Assembly (NCBI RefSeq): GCF_036010485.1
Contig: NZ_CP108568.1
Location: 4,781,001-4,845,000, forward strand
Reading direction: 5' to 3'
Length of the DNA: 64,000 bases
From: Streptomyces sp. NBC_01198
GTDB lineage: Bacteria > Actinomycetota > Actinomycetes > Streptomycetales > Streptomycetaceae
How positions within the stretch are numbered: the first letter of the stretch is position 1; every line of letters begins with the position of its first letter. A program made the translations under genes and the position numbers. This document shows, piece after piece, positions 23,822-32,913 of the stretch. The notes under the pieces were generated by a model. That model ran no database searches, was not told the DNA's origin, and worked only from the letters and a program-made list of their open reading frames with translations.

Positions 23822-25867
23822 TCAGTCCTTCCAGTTGTTCTCGATACGGCGGAACTTCCCCGCCTGCCGGTAGAGCAGTTCGTTGTCCTCGGTGATCTCC
23901 GCCAGGTGCTCGTACTCCTTGGCGATGGTGTGCGCGAGCTGGTGCGCGGGGTCGAAGCAGCGGTCGCCGTGCAGCCAGCGCGCCACGGTCAGGCGGGTGA
24001 TGGCCCGCCGCCGGTTGCGCGCCTCCGCCGGGCCGGCGAGCGAGGCGACGAAGGTCCGCGGGTCGAGGTCGGTACGCAGCCGGTTGGGCGCCGCGGTGAC
24101 CTGGTCGAGCACCCGGAGCCAGGCCTGCGAGGACGTGCTGCGCCCGTACTCCTCGTCCAGGTAGCCGACCACCGTGGTCAGCGGCTCTCGCCGCGCCAAC
24201 TCCACCTGGGCCAGGGTGTGGTGGTGCCGCAGCGGCGCGTCCGTGCGGCTGGAGTAGTGCGTCGCGTACCCGGTGTGCACCGCCCGCCAGGTCTCGGGGT
24301 TCCTGGCCAGCCAGTGCCGCAGCAGCAGTTCCACCAGCGGGTGCAGCCGCAGGGCCTCGCCCTCCGCGGTCTCCTCCAGCCACATCGAGGCGGTCAGGCG
24401 CAGTTGCGCGGAGTCCGCGTCGACACCGCTCCACCCCAGGTAGTGCAGCGCCGCGTTGCAGGCGCCCCTGCGCAGGCCCGGGGTCGCGGCGAGCGCGGCC
24501 ATCGTGTTGAGGGTCGCGTTGTCCTCGGGGGCCACCGTGCCGTCGGGCGCGGCGGTCAGGTGGTCGGCGAGGGTGCGCCTGAGCAGGTAGTCCTCGACGG
24601 TCGTGTCGGCCCGGCTCGGCGGCGGCCAGTGGTCGGGGAGTGCCTGGTCGGCGGCCAGCGGCCCGGCGAGCAGCCGCCGCGGGTCGAAGGGTTCCGGCAC
24701 CTCCGCGGGCGGCCGCCGCGGGTCGCGCGGGGGAGTACGGCCGAAGCGGGCCAGCAGATACGCCAGCCGGTCGGTGGACTCCGGGTGCCCGCCGGTCAGT
24801 TCGTAGAGGAAGTCGGCGTCGCGGTTGTGCCGCCCGAGCACGCTGCTGGTGCACAGGGCAAGCACCTGCTCGCCGTTGAGGTCGGCCAGCGCCACCGGAT
24901 ACCACCAGACCGGGTGCCCGTCGCCGCCCGGCGCCAGCGGGTGCCGGACGCCGAACGTCAGCCGCTCGTCGGTCGGGTCCAGCAGGCGGTCTGCCTCGGG
25001 TCGCATCCGGCCGCGCTGCACGGCCACCACCACGGCGGGGTCTGCGCGTTCACCGGCCGCGGCGCTCTCCCGGCGGCACTCGGCGAGCAGTTCCAGGAAG
25101 AGGTCGGCGGTCCTGCCGCCGGCGTTGTCCAGCAGGAGCAGGCAGTTGCGGGGCCGCTGCATGCGCGGCCAGGAGTCGTTGAAGTCGGACCGCAGGTCCG
25201 CCAGCAGGGCCGCGCACAGGGTGCGGGCCACCACCCGGGGGGTGCCGGTCGGCGCGTCCTGGCCGTGGTGCTGCCGGTAGAGCTCCCACAGCGAGTCATA
25301 CTCCCGGCCGCCGTCGCCGCGTTCGGCAAGCCAGCGCAGCGCCTTGTTGTCCCGGTGCTTGCCCACGGCCGAGTGCAGCGCGCCGAGCAGCCCGGTCAGC
25401 GCCTCCAGCAGCCCCCGTTGCTCCGGACTGAGCAGCGGGGCGGCCCTGTTGGCCCAGTCGTTCAGCGACGACTGGGTCTGCGCGTCCTGGGCGCGGGCCC
25501 GCAGATACGCCTCGAAGGCGGTGTGCCCCCCGCCGGTGTCCACGAAGCTCAGCGCCTTGAGCAGCATCGCGGTGCGCGGGAAGTCGATCGCCCTGATCCC
25601 GGCGATACGCCGGCCGAGGCCGCGCACCGCCGCCAGCACGATGTCCTCGACGCCCTGCGCCGACCGTAAGTCGAGCCGCACGCTCAGGCAGTCGCCGGCG
25701 AACTGCGCCCATAACGCGTCGAGCAGCACCGAGCCGCCGGAGCCACGCGAGCCGGCGAGCAGCACTATCGGCGACGGCTGCTCCGGCACCCCGTGGCGCA
25801 CCAGCGCCGCCCTGACGTACTCCACCACCCGCTCACGGCCGTGCAGCCTGACCCTGGTGTCCGCCAT
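23822..25867 (-). CDS. STAND-like P-loop NTPase coupled to an extracellular binding protein
   Basis: 681 residues, cytosolic. Starts MADTRVRLHGRERVVEYVRA, the typical lead-in of STAND ATPases, followed by a P-loop in which the usual GKS/T is altered: LLAGSRGSGGSVLLDALW has GGS where Lys is expected. A Walker B-like NCLLLLDNAGG is present. The remainder is helical, with a WHTH-like region and no clear repeats. The degenerate P-loop means nucleotide hydrolysis is uncertain. The ATG at 25867 has GGGGAA 8 bases upstream. The gene is translated together with the anchored binding-protein gene. I know similar pairs in Streptomyces genomes but no established function. Confidence 0.75.
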   Translation of the reverse strand: MADTRVRLHGRERVVEYVRAALVRHGVPEQPSPIVLLAGSRGSGGSVLLDALWAQFAGDCLSVRLDLRSAQGVEDIVLAAVRGLGRRIAGIRAIDFPRTAMLLKALSFVDTGGGHTAFEAYLRARAQDAQTQSSLNDWANRAAPLLSPEQRGLLEALTGLLGALHSAVGKHRDNKALRWLAERGDGGREYDSLWELYRQHHGQDAPTGTPRVVARTLCAALLADLRSDFNDSWPRMQRPRNCLLLLDNAGGRTADLFLELLAECRRESAAAGERADPAVVVAVQRGRMRPEADRLLDPTDERLTFGVRHPLAPGGDGHPVWWYPVALADLNGEQVLALCTSSVLGRHNRDADFLYELTGGHPESTDRLAYLLARFGRTPPRDPRRPPAEVPEPFDPRRLLAGPLAADQALPDHWPPPSRADTTVEDYLLRRTLADHLTAAPDGTVAPEDNATLNTMAALAATPGLRRGACNAALHYLGWSGVDADSAQLRLTASMWLEETAEGEALRLHPLVELLLRHWLARNPETWRAVHTGYATHYSSRTDAPLRHHHTLAQVELARREPLTTVVGYLDEEYGRSTSSQAWLRVLDQVTAAPNRLRTDLDPRTFVASLAGPAEARNRRRAITRLTVARWLHGDRCFDPAHQLAHTIAKEYEHLAEITEDNELLYRQAGKFRRIENNWKD

Positions 25868-26403
25868 CTGACCGTTCCCCCGCCGCTCCGGACCGTCACA
25901 CGGCCCGTACCGTCTGCTACCGCTCGGAATGGGGATCGTATTCCGTCCCGCCCGGCACCGGTCCCGTATCGGCAAAATGCCCCGCGGCGGGCTCTTCTCA
26001 GCACGTCAGAGGTACCAAGGCTGCCCCGGCCCGCCCGTCGAGCCACCTCTTCCGAGCGGGCGGCGCGCTCGTGCTCGGCTCGCATGGGCAACGGCTTCGC
26101 ACATAATCTCCCAGATTGCCACCATCGGGCCTGTGTGATCACATTCGGACGGCCCGCTCGCCGCCCCGTCGCCGGCCGCGTCCCCGAGTGCGCCCCGGCG
26201 CGGTCGAACCCGCAGGCCGGGCCCGGCAGGGCGGTCCCGCGGCGTCCCATGACCGCGCGCACCGGTCATCCGACGTCTTGTCAGGTGCATTGACAGTACC
26301 GGCCGGCGGGAGCAGTTTTCCTGGCGAGATCTGTTGCTTTCAGGGTCACTCTCGGCTCGACAACGTTGTCGTTCGTCCCTCCACGGCAGACAGGAATCCC
26401 CCC
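25868..26403. other. Gene-free regulatory interval between NTPase and GH76 genes
   Basis: 536 bases between divergent genes with no supported coding region. It contains the 10-bp palindrome TGTGATCACA (26134-26143), a CATAAT hexamer (26101-26106), and a LacI-type operator just before the GH76 gene. Unusually AT-rich for this genome around 25975-26145 and 26280-26400, as expected of promoter DNA. Confidence 0.5.
26358..26371 (+). promoter_or_regulatory. LacI-family operator upstream of the GH76 gene
   Basis: CGACAACGTTGTCG is a perfect 14-bp palindrome with the central CG typical of LacI/GalR operators; ACAACGTTGT cores are common in front of Streptomyces glycosidase genes. It lies 33 bases before the ATG. 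The cognate repressor is not in the window. Confidence 0.6.
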
Positions 26404-27873
26404 ATGAAACCCCCGCGTACTCTCGTCGCCGCGGTCCTCGCCGCCGCGCTGGCGGCGCTCTCCCTGCAGTCCGCGCAGGGCGCGACCGGCGGCCCGAGCG
26501 GCCCACGTGCCGCCGGCGCGGCCGCGGCCACCGTCTGCAACGCCTACTGCGACGCCCGCGACCCCGGCCTGAGCACCCAGGACCGCATGCCGGTCACCGC
26601 GAGCGTCTTCTCCCGCACCATCGCCCTGCACTTCGACGACGCCGACGCGATGGGCTGGGCGTCGATCGGCAACGGCAACCCGGGTGACGAGGTGTGGCTC
26701 GACCGGTCCTTCGACGGCGGCAGGACCTGGTCCTCAGGCAGCCGGCTCGGCGACACCAAGACCCCGGCCGGGCTGCGCGGTTGGCGCACCCAGATGTACA
26801 ACGTGGACGACTGGAACGCCGAGGGCGTCGGCGCCCTGCGCGCCCACGGCAAGGCCGGCGACCGGGCCGACGTCGCGTGTACGGCGTGGGCGCGCACCAC
26901 CTGGAACGCCGGGAACCGCCGCACCGCGGCGGCCACCGCGCTGATGATGTCCTTCGACCGCTCCACCAAGCTCTTCGGCGGCAACGGCTGGTGGACCGGC
27001 GCCAACGCGCTCACCGCGATCATCGACAACATCCGCGGGACCGGCATGGGCAGTTACCGCTACGCCGTCGCCGAGACCTACGACAGGAACCTGGGCGCCC
27101 AGCAGGGCGACTTCACCAACGAGTATCTGGACGACACCGGTTGGTGGGGCCTGGCGTGGATCGACGCCTACGACCTGACCGGTGACAGCCGCTACCTCGC
27201 GACCGCCCGCGCCGACGCCGACCACATGTACGCCTACTGGAACGGCACCTGCGGCGGCGGGGTGTGGTGGAGCCAGGCGAGCACGTACAAGAACGCCATC
27301 ACCAACGAGCTGTTCCTGCAGCTCACCGCGGCCCTGCACAACCGCATCGCGGGGGACACCGGCTACCTCGGCAAGGCGTAGGCCGAGTGGAACTGGTTCA
27401 AGGCCAGCGGGATGATCAACGGCGACCACATGGTCAACGACGGCCTCACCTCGTCCTGCGCCAACAACGGCCAGACCACCTGGACCTACAACCAGGGCGT
27501 GGTGCTCGGCGGGCTCAGCGAGCTCTACCGGGCCACCGGTGACGCCGGCCTGCTGACCACCGCCCGCAGCCTGGCGGGCGCCTCGACCGTACGGCTGGCC
27601 TCCGGCGGCGTGTTGCGCGAGCCGGGCGAGGGCGATTCGTGCACCGGCGACGGCCCCAGCTTCAAGGGCGCCTACGTCCGCGGCCTCGGCAAGCTCAACG
27701 CCCAGCTGTCCGACCACCCTTACAGCGCGGTGCTGTCCAGTTGGGCCGACTCCGCCTACGCGCACGACCGCAACGCCGCTGACCAGTACGGCCCGCACTG
27801 GTCCGGCGGCGCCGGCAGCAGCGACTACGGCTGCCAGCAGAGCGTCCTGGACCTGCTCAACGCGGCCGGCTGA
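26404..27873 (+). pseudogene. Secreted glycoside hydrolase family 76 (alpha-1,6-mannanase) gene with an in-frame amber codon
   Basis: 489 sense codons are expected. A Sec signal (MKPPRTLVAAVLAAALAALS) is followed by a GH76 barrel: ASVFSRTIALHFDDADAMGW, FGGNGWWTGANALTAIIDNI, FTNEYLDDTGWWGLAWIDAY (the Asp pair characteristic of the family), WNGTCGGGVWWSQASTYKNA. At codon 326 the frame reads GGC AAG GCG TAG GCC GAG TGG: a single C-to-T or G-to-T change has made TAG where Gln or Glu is expected. The frame then continues perfectly to 27873 (MINGDHMVNDGLTSSCANNG ... GCQQSVLDLLNAAG). Unless the stop is read through, the product is truncated and lacks a third of the barrel. Confidence 0.82.
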
Positions 27874-27991
27874 CTCCCCCCACCCCTTGGCGAGAGGGGC
27901 CCGCCCCGGCCATGAACGGCACGGCCAGCAGCACGCCGCCGGACATCCTGACCTGCACCGGTGGCGCCAACCCGATCTGGAGGACCGGACG

Positions 27992-29140
27992 ATGAGACGA
28001 CGACTCGGCACAGCTCTCGCCGTGGCATTCACCACGGTCGCGGCCCTGACCGCGGCCGGCGGCGCTGCGGCGGCCGCCGCGGCACCCGGAGCAGCGCACG
28101 CGGCCCCCGCCGCGGCGGCCTCCCCCGCCTCGCTGCGGCTGATGCCGCTGGGCGACTCGATCACCTGGGGCGTCGGCAGCAGCACCGGCAACAGCTACCG
28201 CTCCACGCTGTGGAACGACCTCGCGGGTGAGGGCCACGCGCTGGACTTCGTCGGCAGCGGGCGTAACGGCACCATGTCCGACCCCGACAACGAGGGCCAT
28301 TCCGGCTGGCGTATCGACCAGATCGCCGGTATCGCCGACGCCACCCTGGCCCGCTACCGGCCCAACGTCATCACCCTGGAGATCGGCACCAACGACCTGA
28401 ACCAGAACTACCAGGTGCCGACCGCCACCAACCGGCTGCACGCGCTGGTCGACCAGATCACCGCGGACGTCCCCGACGCGACCGTGCTGGTCGCCTCGCT
28501 GATCATCTCCACCAACTCCACGGAGGAGCCCAACCGCCCGGCCTTCAACCAGGCGATCCCGGGCATCGTCCAGGCGGAGCAGGCGGCGGGCAGGCACGTC
28601 GGCTACGTGGACATGGGCGCGCTGACCGCCGCCGACCTCTCCGACGCCCTGCACCCCAACGACGGCGGCTACGTCAAGATGGCCACCGCCTTCAACTCCG
28701 GGGTCCAGGCGGCCGACGCCGCCGGCTGGATCCACCCGCCCGCCGGTCTCGCCACCGGTGTCGTCCACTCCGGCATCAGCGGCAAGTGCCTGGACGACAA
28801 CGGCAGTTCCGCCGCCAACGGCACCGCGGTCCAGCTGTGGACCTGCAACGGCACCAACGCCCAGCTGTGGACGGCCTCCGGTGACGGCACGCTCCGCGTG
28901 CTCGGCAAGTGCCTTGACGCCACGGCCGCCGGCACCGCCAACGGCACCAAGGTCCAGATCTGGGACTGCAACGGCGGTAGCAACCAGCAGTGGCAGACCT
29001 TCCGCGGCGGTTACCGCAACCCGGTGTCCGGCCGCTGCCTGGACGACCCGGCGTCCTCCACCGCCGACGGCACCCAGCTCCAGCTCTACGACTGCAACGG
29101 CACGAACGCCCAGAAGTGGACGGCCCCGCAGCCGTCCTGA
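27992..29140 (+). CDS. Secreted SGNH/GDSL esterase with C-terminal ricin-type lectin domain
   Basis: 382 residues. Sec signal with Ala-rich end (ALTAAGGAAAAAAAPGAAHA). Catalytic SGNH domain: block I LRLMPLGDSITWGVGSSTGN (Ser nucleophile in GDSIT), block III LEIGTNDLNQNY (GxND), and block V DALHPNDGGYVKMA (DxxHP). The last ~130 residues are a three-repeat beta-trefoil (CBM13) with SGKCLDDNG, LGKCLDATA, SGRCLDDPA and QLW/QQW motifs. Likely a polysaccharide or glycan deacetylase/esterase brought to the polymer by the lectin part. GGAGGA is 7 bases before the ATG. It follows the broken GH76 gene by 118 bp and may belong to the same carbohydrate-use unit. Confidence 0.9.
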   Translation: MRRRLGTALAVAFTTVAALTAAGGAAAAAAAPGAAHAAPAAAASPASLRLMPLGDSITWGVGSSTGNSYRSTLWNDLAGEGHALDFVGSGRNGTMSDPDNEGHSGWRIDQIAGIADATLARYRPNVITLEIGTNDLNQNYQVPTATNRLHALVDQITADVPDATVLVASLIISTNSTEEPNRPAFNQAIPGIVQAEQAAGRHVGYVDMGALTAADLSDALHPNDGGYVKMATAFNSGVQAADAAGWIHPPAGLATGVVHSGISGKCLDDNGSSAANGTAVQLWTCNGTNAQLWTASGDGTLRVLGKCLDATAAGTANGTKVQIWDCNGGSNQQWQTFRGGYRNPVSGRCLDDPASSTADGTQLQLYDCNGTNAQKWTAPQPS

Positions 29141-29170
29141 CCTCGTCCGCCAGCCGCACGACCGGCCTCT

Positions 29171-29213
29171 GGCGCCGCCCTGCCGGGCCCCTCTCCGGCA
29201 GGGCGGCGCCTTT
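29171..29213 (+). terminator. Intrinsic terminator of the esterase gene
   Basis: GGCGCCGCCCTGCCGG and its exact complement CCGGCAGGGCGGCGCC form a 16-bp stem around an 8-base loop, followed by TTT. One of the clearest terminators in the window. Confidence 0.85.
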
Positions 29214-29323
29214 ACCCGGGCTTGGTGCGGCTCCTGTACTATCCGCCTTCCCCCTGCACTGGTGTTCGGTACTCGACGCCCGCCGACGGGTTCGTGCGTG
29301 CGTCCCTAAGAGGGGTTTCTCCC

Positions 29324-31024
29324 ATGGCGAGGTCCGGCCGCGACGGCCACTTTGTGCTCCCGCGAGCCCTGCTGGCTCTCCTCCTGCTGGCGGGCTACCA
29401 CCTGCTGGGGCCGCTGATCCTGGCCGCCCTGGTCGGCGCGGACCTTTTCCTGCTGCACGGTCCGCACCCGTTCACCGCCATCAGCCTTGAGGGGTACGCG
29501 GGTTCGGTGGCCGTCGCCTACTCGCTGGTCCGGGTCGTCTACCTCACCCGGGGGGACTCCGCCGGCCGTGACGAGCTCCCCGGGCTGCCGCTGACCCCCG
29601 CAGAACAGCCCGAACTGTGGCACCGGGTACGGGAGCTGGCGCGGGCGGCCCGCACCGCACCGCCCGCCGAGATCCGGCTGATCGCGGACGTCAACGCCGT
29701 GGTGGTCGAGGACGCCAGGATGCTGGGCCTGGTCCGCGGCAAGCGGCGGCTCTTCGTGGGCACCTCGCTGCTCATCGGCCTGACCGGGCCGGAACTCGAC
29801 GCGGTCGTCGCCCACGAGCTCGGCCACTACGCCAACGCCGACACCCGGCTGGCGACCACCGTGTGGGCGGGGCGGGCGGCGCTGGCGCGGACGGTCGGCG
29901 AGCTGACCGGCCGCGCGGCCGCCTACCAGGCGCGCGAGGAGCGGGAGGCGGCGGCCAGGGCGGCCCGGCGCAGGGCCCGGGGGAAACCGGCGCCGGTCGG
30001 CGGCGGCACCCGCGGCCCCGACCACTACCTGGCGAAGGTCTACGCCGCCTACGCCAAGCTCGGCCTGCGCTGCACCGAGGGCGTCAGCCGGCGGCAGGAG
30101 TACGCCGCCGACCTGGTCGCCGTCCGGGTCGCCGGGCGGGACAGCACCGCCGCGGCGCTGCGCCGCCTCCCCGGGCTCGACGCCGCCGCCGAGCTGTACG
30201 TGCGGGACTACGCCGGCCTCGGCTGGGAGAACGAACTGCTCCCGCCGCCCGGGCAGTTCCACGGCGGCCTGGCGCTGCTGCTGGCCGACGGGGACCGCCG
30301 CCGCGAAATGGCCGAGGCCTTCCGGTGGTTGCCGCAGCAGGAGCGGACGCCGTACGACAGCCACCCGCCGCTGGCGGAGCGGGTCGCGGTCGTCGAGGCG
30401 CTGCCGCCCGACGGGCGCGGCGCCCCGGCCGCCGGTCCCGCGGTCGCCCTGCTGCGCGACCGCGACGGCACGTTCGCGGCGCTCGAACGCCTGCAGCTCG
30501 GTGCGGCCGCCGACGAGATGCACCGGGTGCCGTGGCACGAACTGCCGCACGAGGCAGAGCGCGCCGCCCACCTCCGTGCCGCGCAGCCGCTGCTGTCCGC
30601 CACGGCCGACGCCGCCGCGGCCGGCCGGATCGCCCTGGGCGGGGCGCCGGGCCTCGGCACGGTGCTCGACCTGGTCGACGCCGGGATGCGGCCGCAGATC
30701 GCCGACCTGCTGCCCAAGTCCAGTGCCGCTGCCGGGGCCGGCGGCCGGGCCGCCCGCGAGTTCGCCCGTACGGCCTTCCGTTCCGCGCTGCGGGCGCTCA
30801 CCGTCGTCGCCCTCGCCGACACCGGGCGGATCCGCTGGGAACTGTCCTGGTCCGGCCCGCCCGTACGGCGGTTGACGACCGCGGGCCTGGCGGAGGCGCT
30901 GGAACCGGCGCTCGACGCGGCCATCGCCGACCCGCCCCGCACTGCCCCGCTACGAGAGCTCTTCCACACCGCGCCCCCGTCCGGGGACGCGCTCATCGCC
31001 ACGCACACCCGAAGGCTTCCATGA
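29324..31024 (+). CDS. M48 family zinc metallopeptidase (membrane)
   Basis: 566 residues. Two N-terminal membrane helices (LPRALLALLLLAGYHLLGPL; a second near ISLEGYAGSVAVAYSLV) precede the protease domain with HELGH at 164-168 (VVAHELGHYANADTRL) and the third zinc ligand in RRQEYAADLVAV, as in HtpX/Ste24-type enzymes. The C-terminal ~200 residues are extra, Ala-rich and helical, without a known domain. An AGAGGGG site precedes the ATG at 29324; an in-frame upstream start would put odd sequence before the first helix. The stop overlaps the next ATG (ATGA). Likely membrane-protein quality control. Confidence 0.87.
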   Translation: MARSGRDGHFVLPRALLALLLLAGYHLLGPLILAALVGADLFLLHGPHPFTAISLEGYAGSVAVAYSLVRVVYLTRGDSAGRDELPGLPLTPAEQPELWHRVRELARAARTAPPAEIRLIADVNAVVVEDARMLGLVRGKRRLFVGTSLLIGLTGPELDAVVAHELGHYANADTRLATTVWAGRAALARTVGELTGRAAAYQAREEREAAARAARRRARGKPAPVGGGTRGPDHYLAKVYAAYAKLGLRCTEGVSRRQEYAADLVAVRVAGRDSTAAALRRLPGLDAAAELYVRDYAGLGWENELLPPPGQFHGGLALLLADGDRRREMAEAFRWLPQQERTPYDSHPPLAERVAVVEALPPDGRGAPAAGPAVALLRDRDGTFAALERLQLGAAADEMHRVPWHELPHEAERAAHLRAAQPLLSATADAAAAGRIALGGAPGLGTVLDLVDAGMRPQIADLLPKSSAAAGAGGRAAREFARTAFRSALRALTVVALADTGRIRWELSWSGPPVRRLTTAGLAEALEPALDAAIADPPRTAPLRELFHTAPPSGDALIATHTRRLP

Positions 31025-32148
31025 ACGTCCTCGTGACCATCGCCGGCGCGGCCCTGCTGGTCTATGCCGCCGTCACCGTCCCGCGCAACATCAAGAAGGC
31101 GCGCGCCCTGAAGGCGCAAGCCAAGGCCGACGTCCCGCTCAGGATCGACCCCGCCGCCTACGGGCTCGTGCCCGCCGCGCAGGTGGACATCACCCGGCCT
31201 GGTCCCGACCCGGAGGTCGACGCCGCCCTGGCCGCCGCCCGCGCAGGCGACTGGCAGTACGCGGCCGGCTATCTCGCGGCGGCCGGAACCGACTGGGACG
31301 TACGCGGCTACCGGGCCTCGCAGCTCGCGGAGGTCGCCGTGGAGGACGACACGTGGCTCACCGTCTGGCGCGGCCGGCTCCCCGGTGACCCGGGCGCCGC
31401 CCTGGTGCATGCCATGGCCCTGGTCAAACTGGCCGGCGACGTACGCGGCAGCCAGCAGGCGAAGAACACCACGGCCGAGCAGTTCGACGGATTCCGCCGC
31501 CTGCTGGCCGGGGCGCTGCCGGCCTGCCAGGAGGCGGCGCGCCTTGCCCCCTACGACCCGAACCCCTGGGTGCCCCAGATCTCCATCGCAAAAGGGCTCG
31601 GCTGGTCGCACGACGACTTCCGGCAGCTGTGGGCGCAGATCACCGCGCGCGACCCGCACCACTTCATCGCGCACCACGCCGCGCTGCAGTACTGGTGCGA
31701 GAAGTGGCGCGGGTCGCGGGAGCTGATGTTCGCCTTCGCCGAGCAGGCCGCGGCCTCGGCGCCGCGCGGCAGCCTGCTGGCGTACATGCCGCTGCTGGCG
31801 ATCTACGAGCAGGCGCTCAACGACCCCGACTACAGCATCTACGACCAGCCGTTCGTGACGGCCGCCGCCGACGCGATGCTGGACGCGATCGACGAGGCTC
31901 ACCCCGGATACTTCCGGATCCCGCTGGTGCGCCACCTGCTGGCGAACACCCTCTTCCGGCTGCACCGTTACGCGGAGGCGGCCGAGCAGTTCCGGGCCAT
32001 CGGCGGTTACGCGGGAGCCATCCCGTGGACGTACGCCGACGAGCCGCTCAAGCGGTTCGTGCACGTGCGGACCAACACCTTCACCGAGTGGGAGCGGGCC
32101 GGCCGCCCGGCCGCCCCGGCCCGGCGAGGCGCGCCGGCCGGCTACTGA
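31021..32148 (+). CDS. TPR-like protein with N-terminal membrane helix
   Basis: 375 residues. Begins with a short anchor (MNVLVTIAGAALLVYAAVTV) and a basic stretch, then a helical region with alternating pairs (AALAAARAGDWQYAAGYLAA, LRLHRYAEAAEQFRAIGG) that read as degenerate tetratricopeptide repeats, including LAPYDPNPWVPQISIAKGLG and YWCEKWRGSRELMF. It resembles the DUF4034-type proteins found beside M48 proteases in Streptomyces. Overlaps the protease gene by 4 bp, so the two probably work together, for instance with this protein recruiting substrates. No enzymatic residues are seen. Confidence 0.7.
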   Translation: MNVLVTIAGAALLVYAAVTVPRNIKKARALKAQAKADVPLRIDPAAYGLVPAAQVDITRPGPDPEVDAALAAARAGDWQYAAGYLAAAGTDWDVRGYRASQLAEVAVEDDTWLTVWRGRLPGDPGAALVHAMALVKLAGDVRGSQQAKNTTAEQFDGFRRLLAGALPACQEAARLAPYDPNPWVPQISIAKGLGWSHDDFRQLWAQITARDPHHFIAHHAALQYWCEKWRGSRELMFAFAEQAAASAPRGSLLAYMPLLAIYEQALNDPDYSIYDQPFVTAAADAMLDAIDEAHPGYFRIPLVRHLLANTLFRLHRYAEAAEQFRAIGGYAGAIPWTYADEPLKRFVHVRTNTFTEWERAGRPAAPARRGAPAGY

Positions 32149-32182
32149 CCGCCGCCCGTCCCCTCCTTCCCCGTTCTCCCCT

Positions 32183-32209
32183 GCCCTGCCGGCCCGTCGC
32201 CGGCAGGGC
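32183..32209 (+). terminator. Terminator of the M48 operon
   Basis: GCCCTGCCGGC and GCCGGCAGGGC are perfect 11-base arms around CCGTC, 34 bases after the stop. Confidence 0.7.
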
Positions 32210-32293
32210 GGCGGCGCGCTTGGCCAATGGCCGGGACAGCGCCCGCGCCAGCGGCTACCGTCTCCTCAACGGCCTTTGCGTACAGGGGTGTAC

Positions 32294-32815
32294 ATGCAGG
32301 ACGAAGCGCTCGCCGCACTCGCGGCATCGGGGGGAGCAGCCGTCGCCACGGTGCCGGGCACCGGCGACTGGCCCGCCCTCCGCGACGGTCTGGCCCGCTG
32401 GTTCGGCCGCGGCGTGGAGCGCCGCGAGGCCGTGGTGCTCGAACGCCTCGACCAGGCCGGGGCGGAGCTGGTGGCGGCGCCCCTCGCGCAGCGCGAGACC
32501 CTGCGCTCGACGTGCCGGGCGATCTGGCAGGCGCGTATCCAGGACCTGCTGGAGGACTTCGACGACGAGGACGAGCGCGCGGGGGCCGCTGACGCGCTGG
32601 GGACGCTGCTGGCGCGACTGCCAGCCCCCCGGCCGCAGGTGGGCGCAGGCCCCGGCGGCATCGCCGTGGGCGGTGATCTGACCGTACGGGCGGAGGGTGA
32701 GCGCTCGGTGGCCGCGGGCCTCGTGCACGGCGACGTGCACATCGGCCACCCGCTACCCGGCGGCGGCGCGGGGAGCCCGGACCGCCCTCTTCCGCCGGAC
32801 GCCTCCCAGGGCTGA
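32294..32815 (+). CDS. Small hypothetical protein preceding the NB-ARC protein
   Basis: 173 residues starting MQDEALAALAASGGAAVATV; AGGGG lies 6 bases before the ATG. The first 110 residues are helical and acidic (QDLLEDFDDEDERAGAADAL), the last 40 are Gly-rich with GGIAVGGDLTVRAEGERSVA and GDVHIGHPLP, a short beta-repeat-like tail. The same GG-V-A-V-G pattern recurs at the start of the next gene's product (NGGVAVGRAHTF), which suggests that the two proteins act together. I know of similar small companions of Streptomyces NB-ARC/TPR proteins, but no function has been assigned. Confidence 0.65.
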   Translation: MQDEALAALAASGGAAVATVPGTGDWPALRDGLARWFGRGVERREAVVLERLDQAGAELVAAPLAQRETLRSTCRAIWQARIQDLLEDFDDEDERAGAADALGTLLARLPAPRPQVGAGPGGIAVGGDLTVRAEGERSVAAGLVHGDVHIGHPLPGGGAGSPDRPLPPDASQG

Positions 32816-32913
32816 GCGATCCGGCGGCACAGAGCCCATCACGGCGGCCGGTCCGACCGCCTGAGCACCCGCAGCCGGGACCCCCGACCCCCGCCGCGGG
32901 CGGCGCCCTGCAC

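Noticed and set aside
26134..26143. CRP-type site TGTGATCACA
   Set aside because: Only a 10-bp symmetry without the N6 spacer of TGTGA-N6-TCACA; may be chance. Kept only as a note in the intergenic entry.
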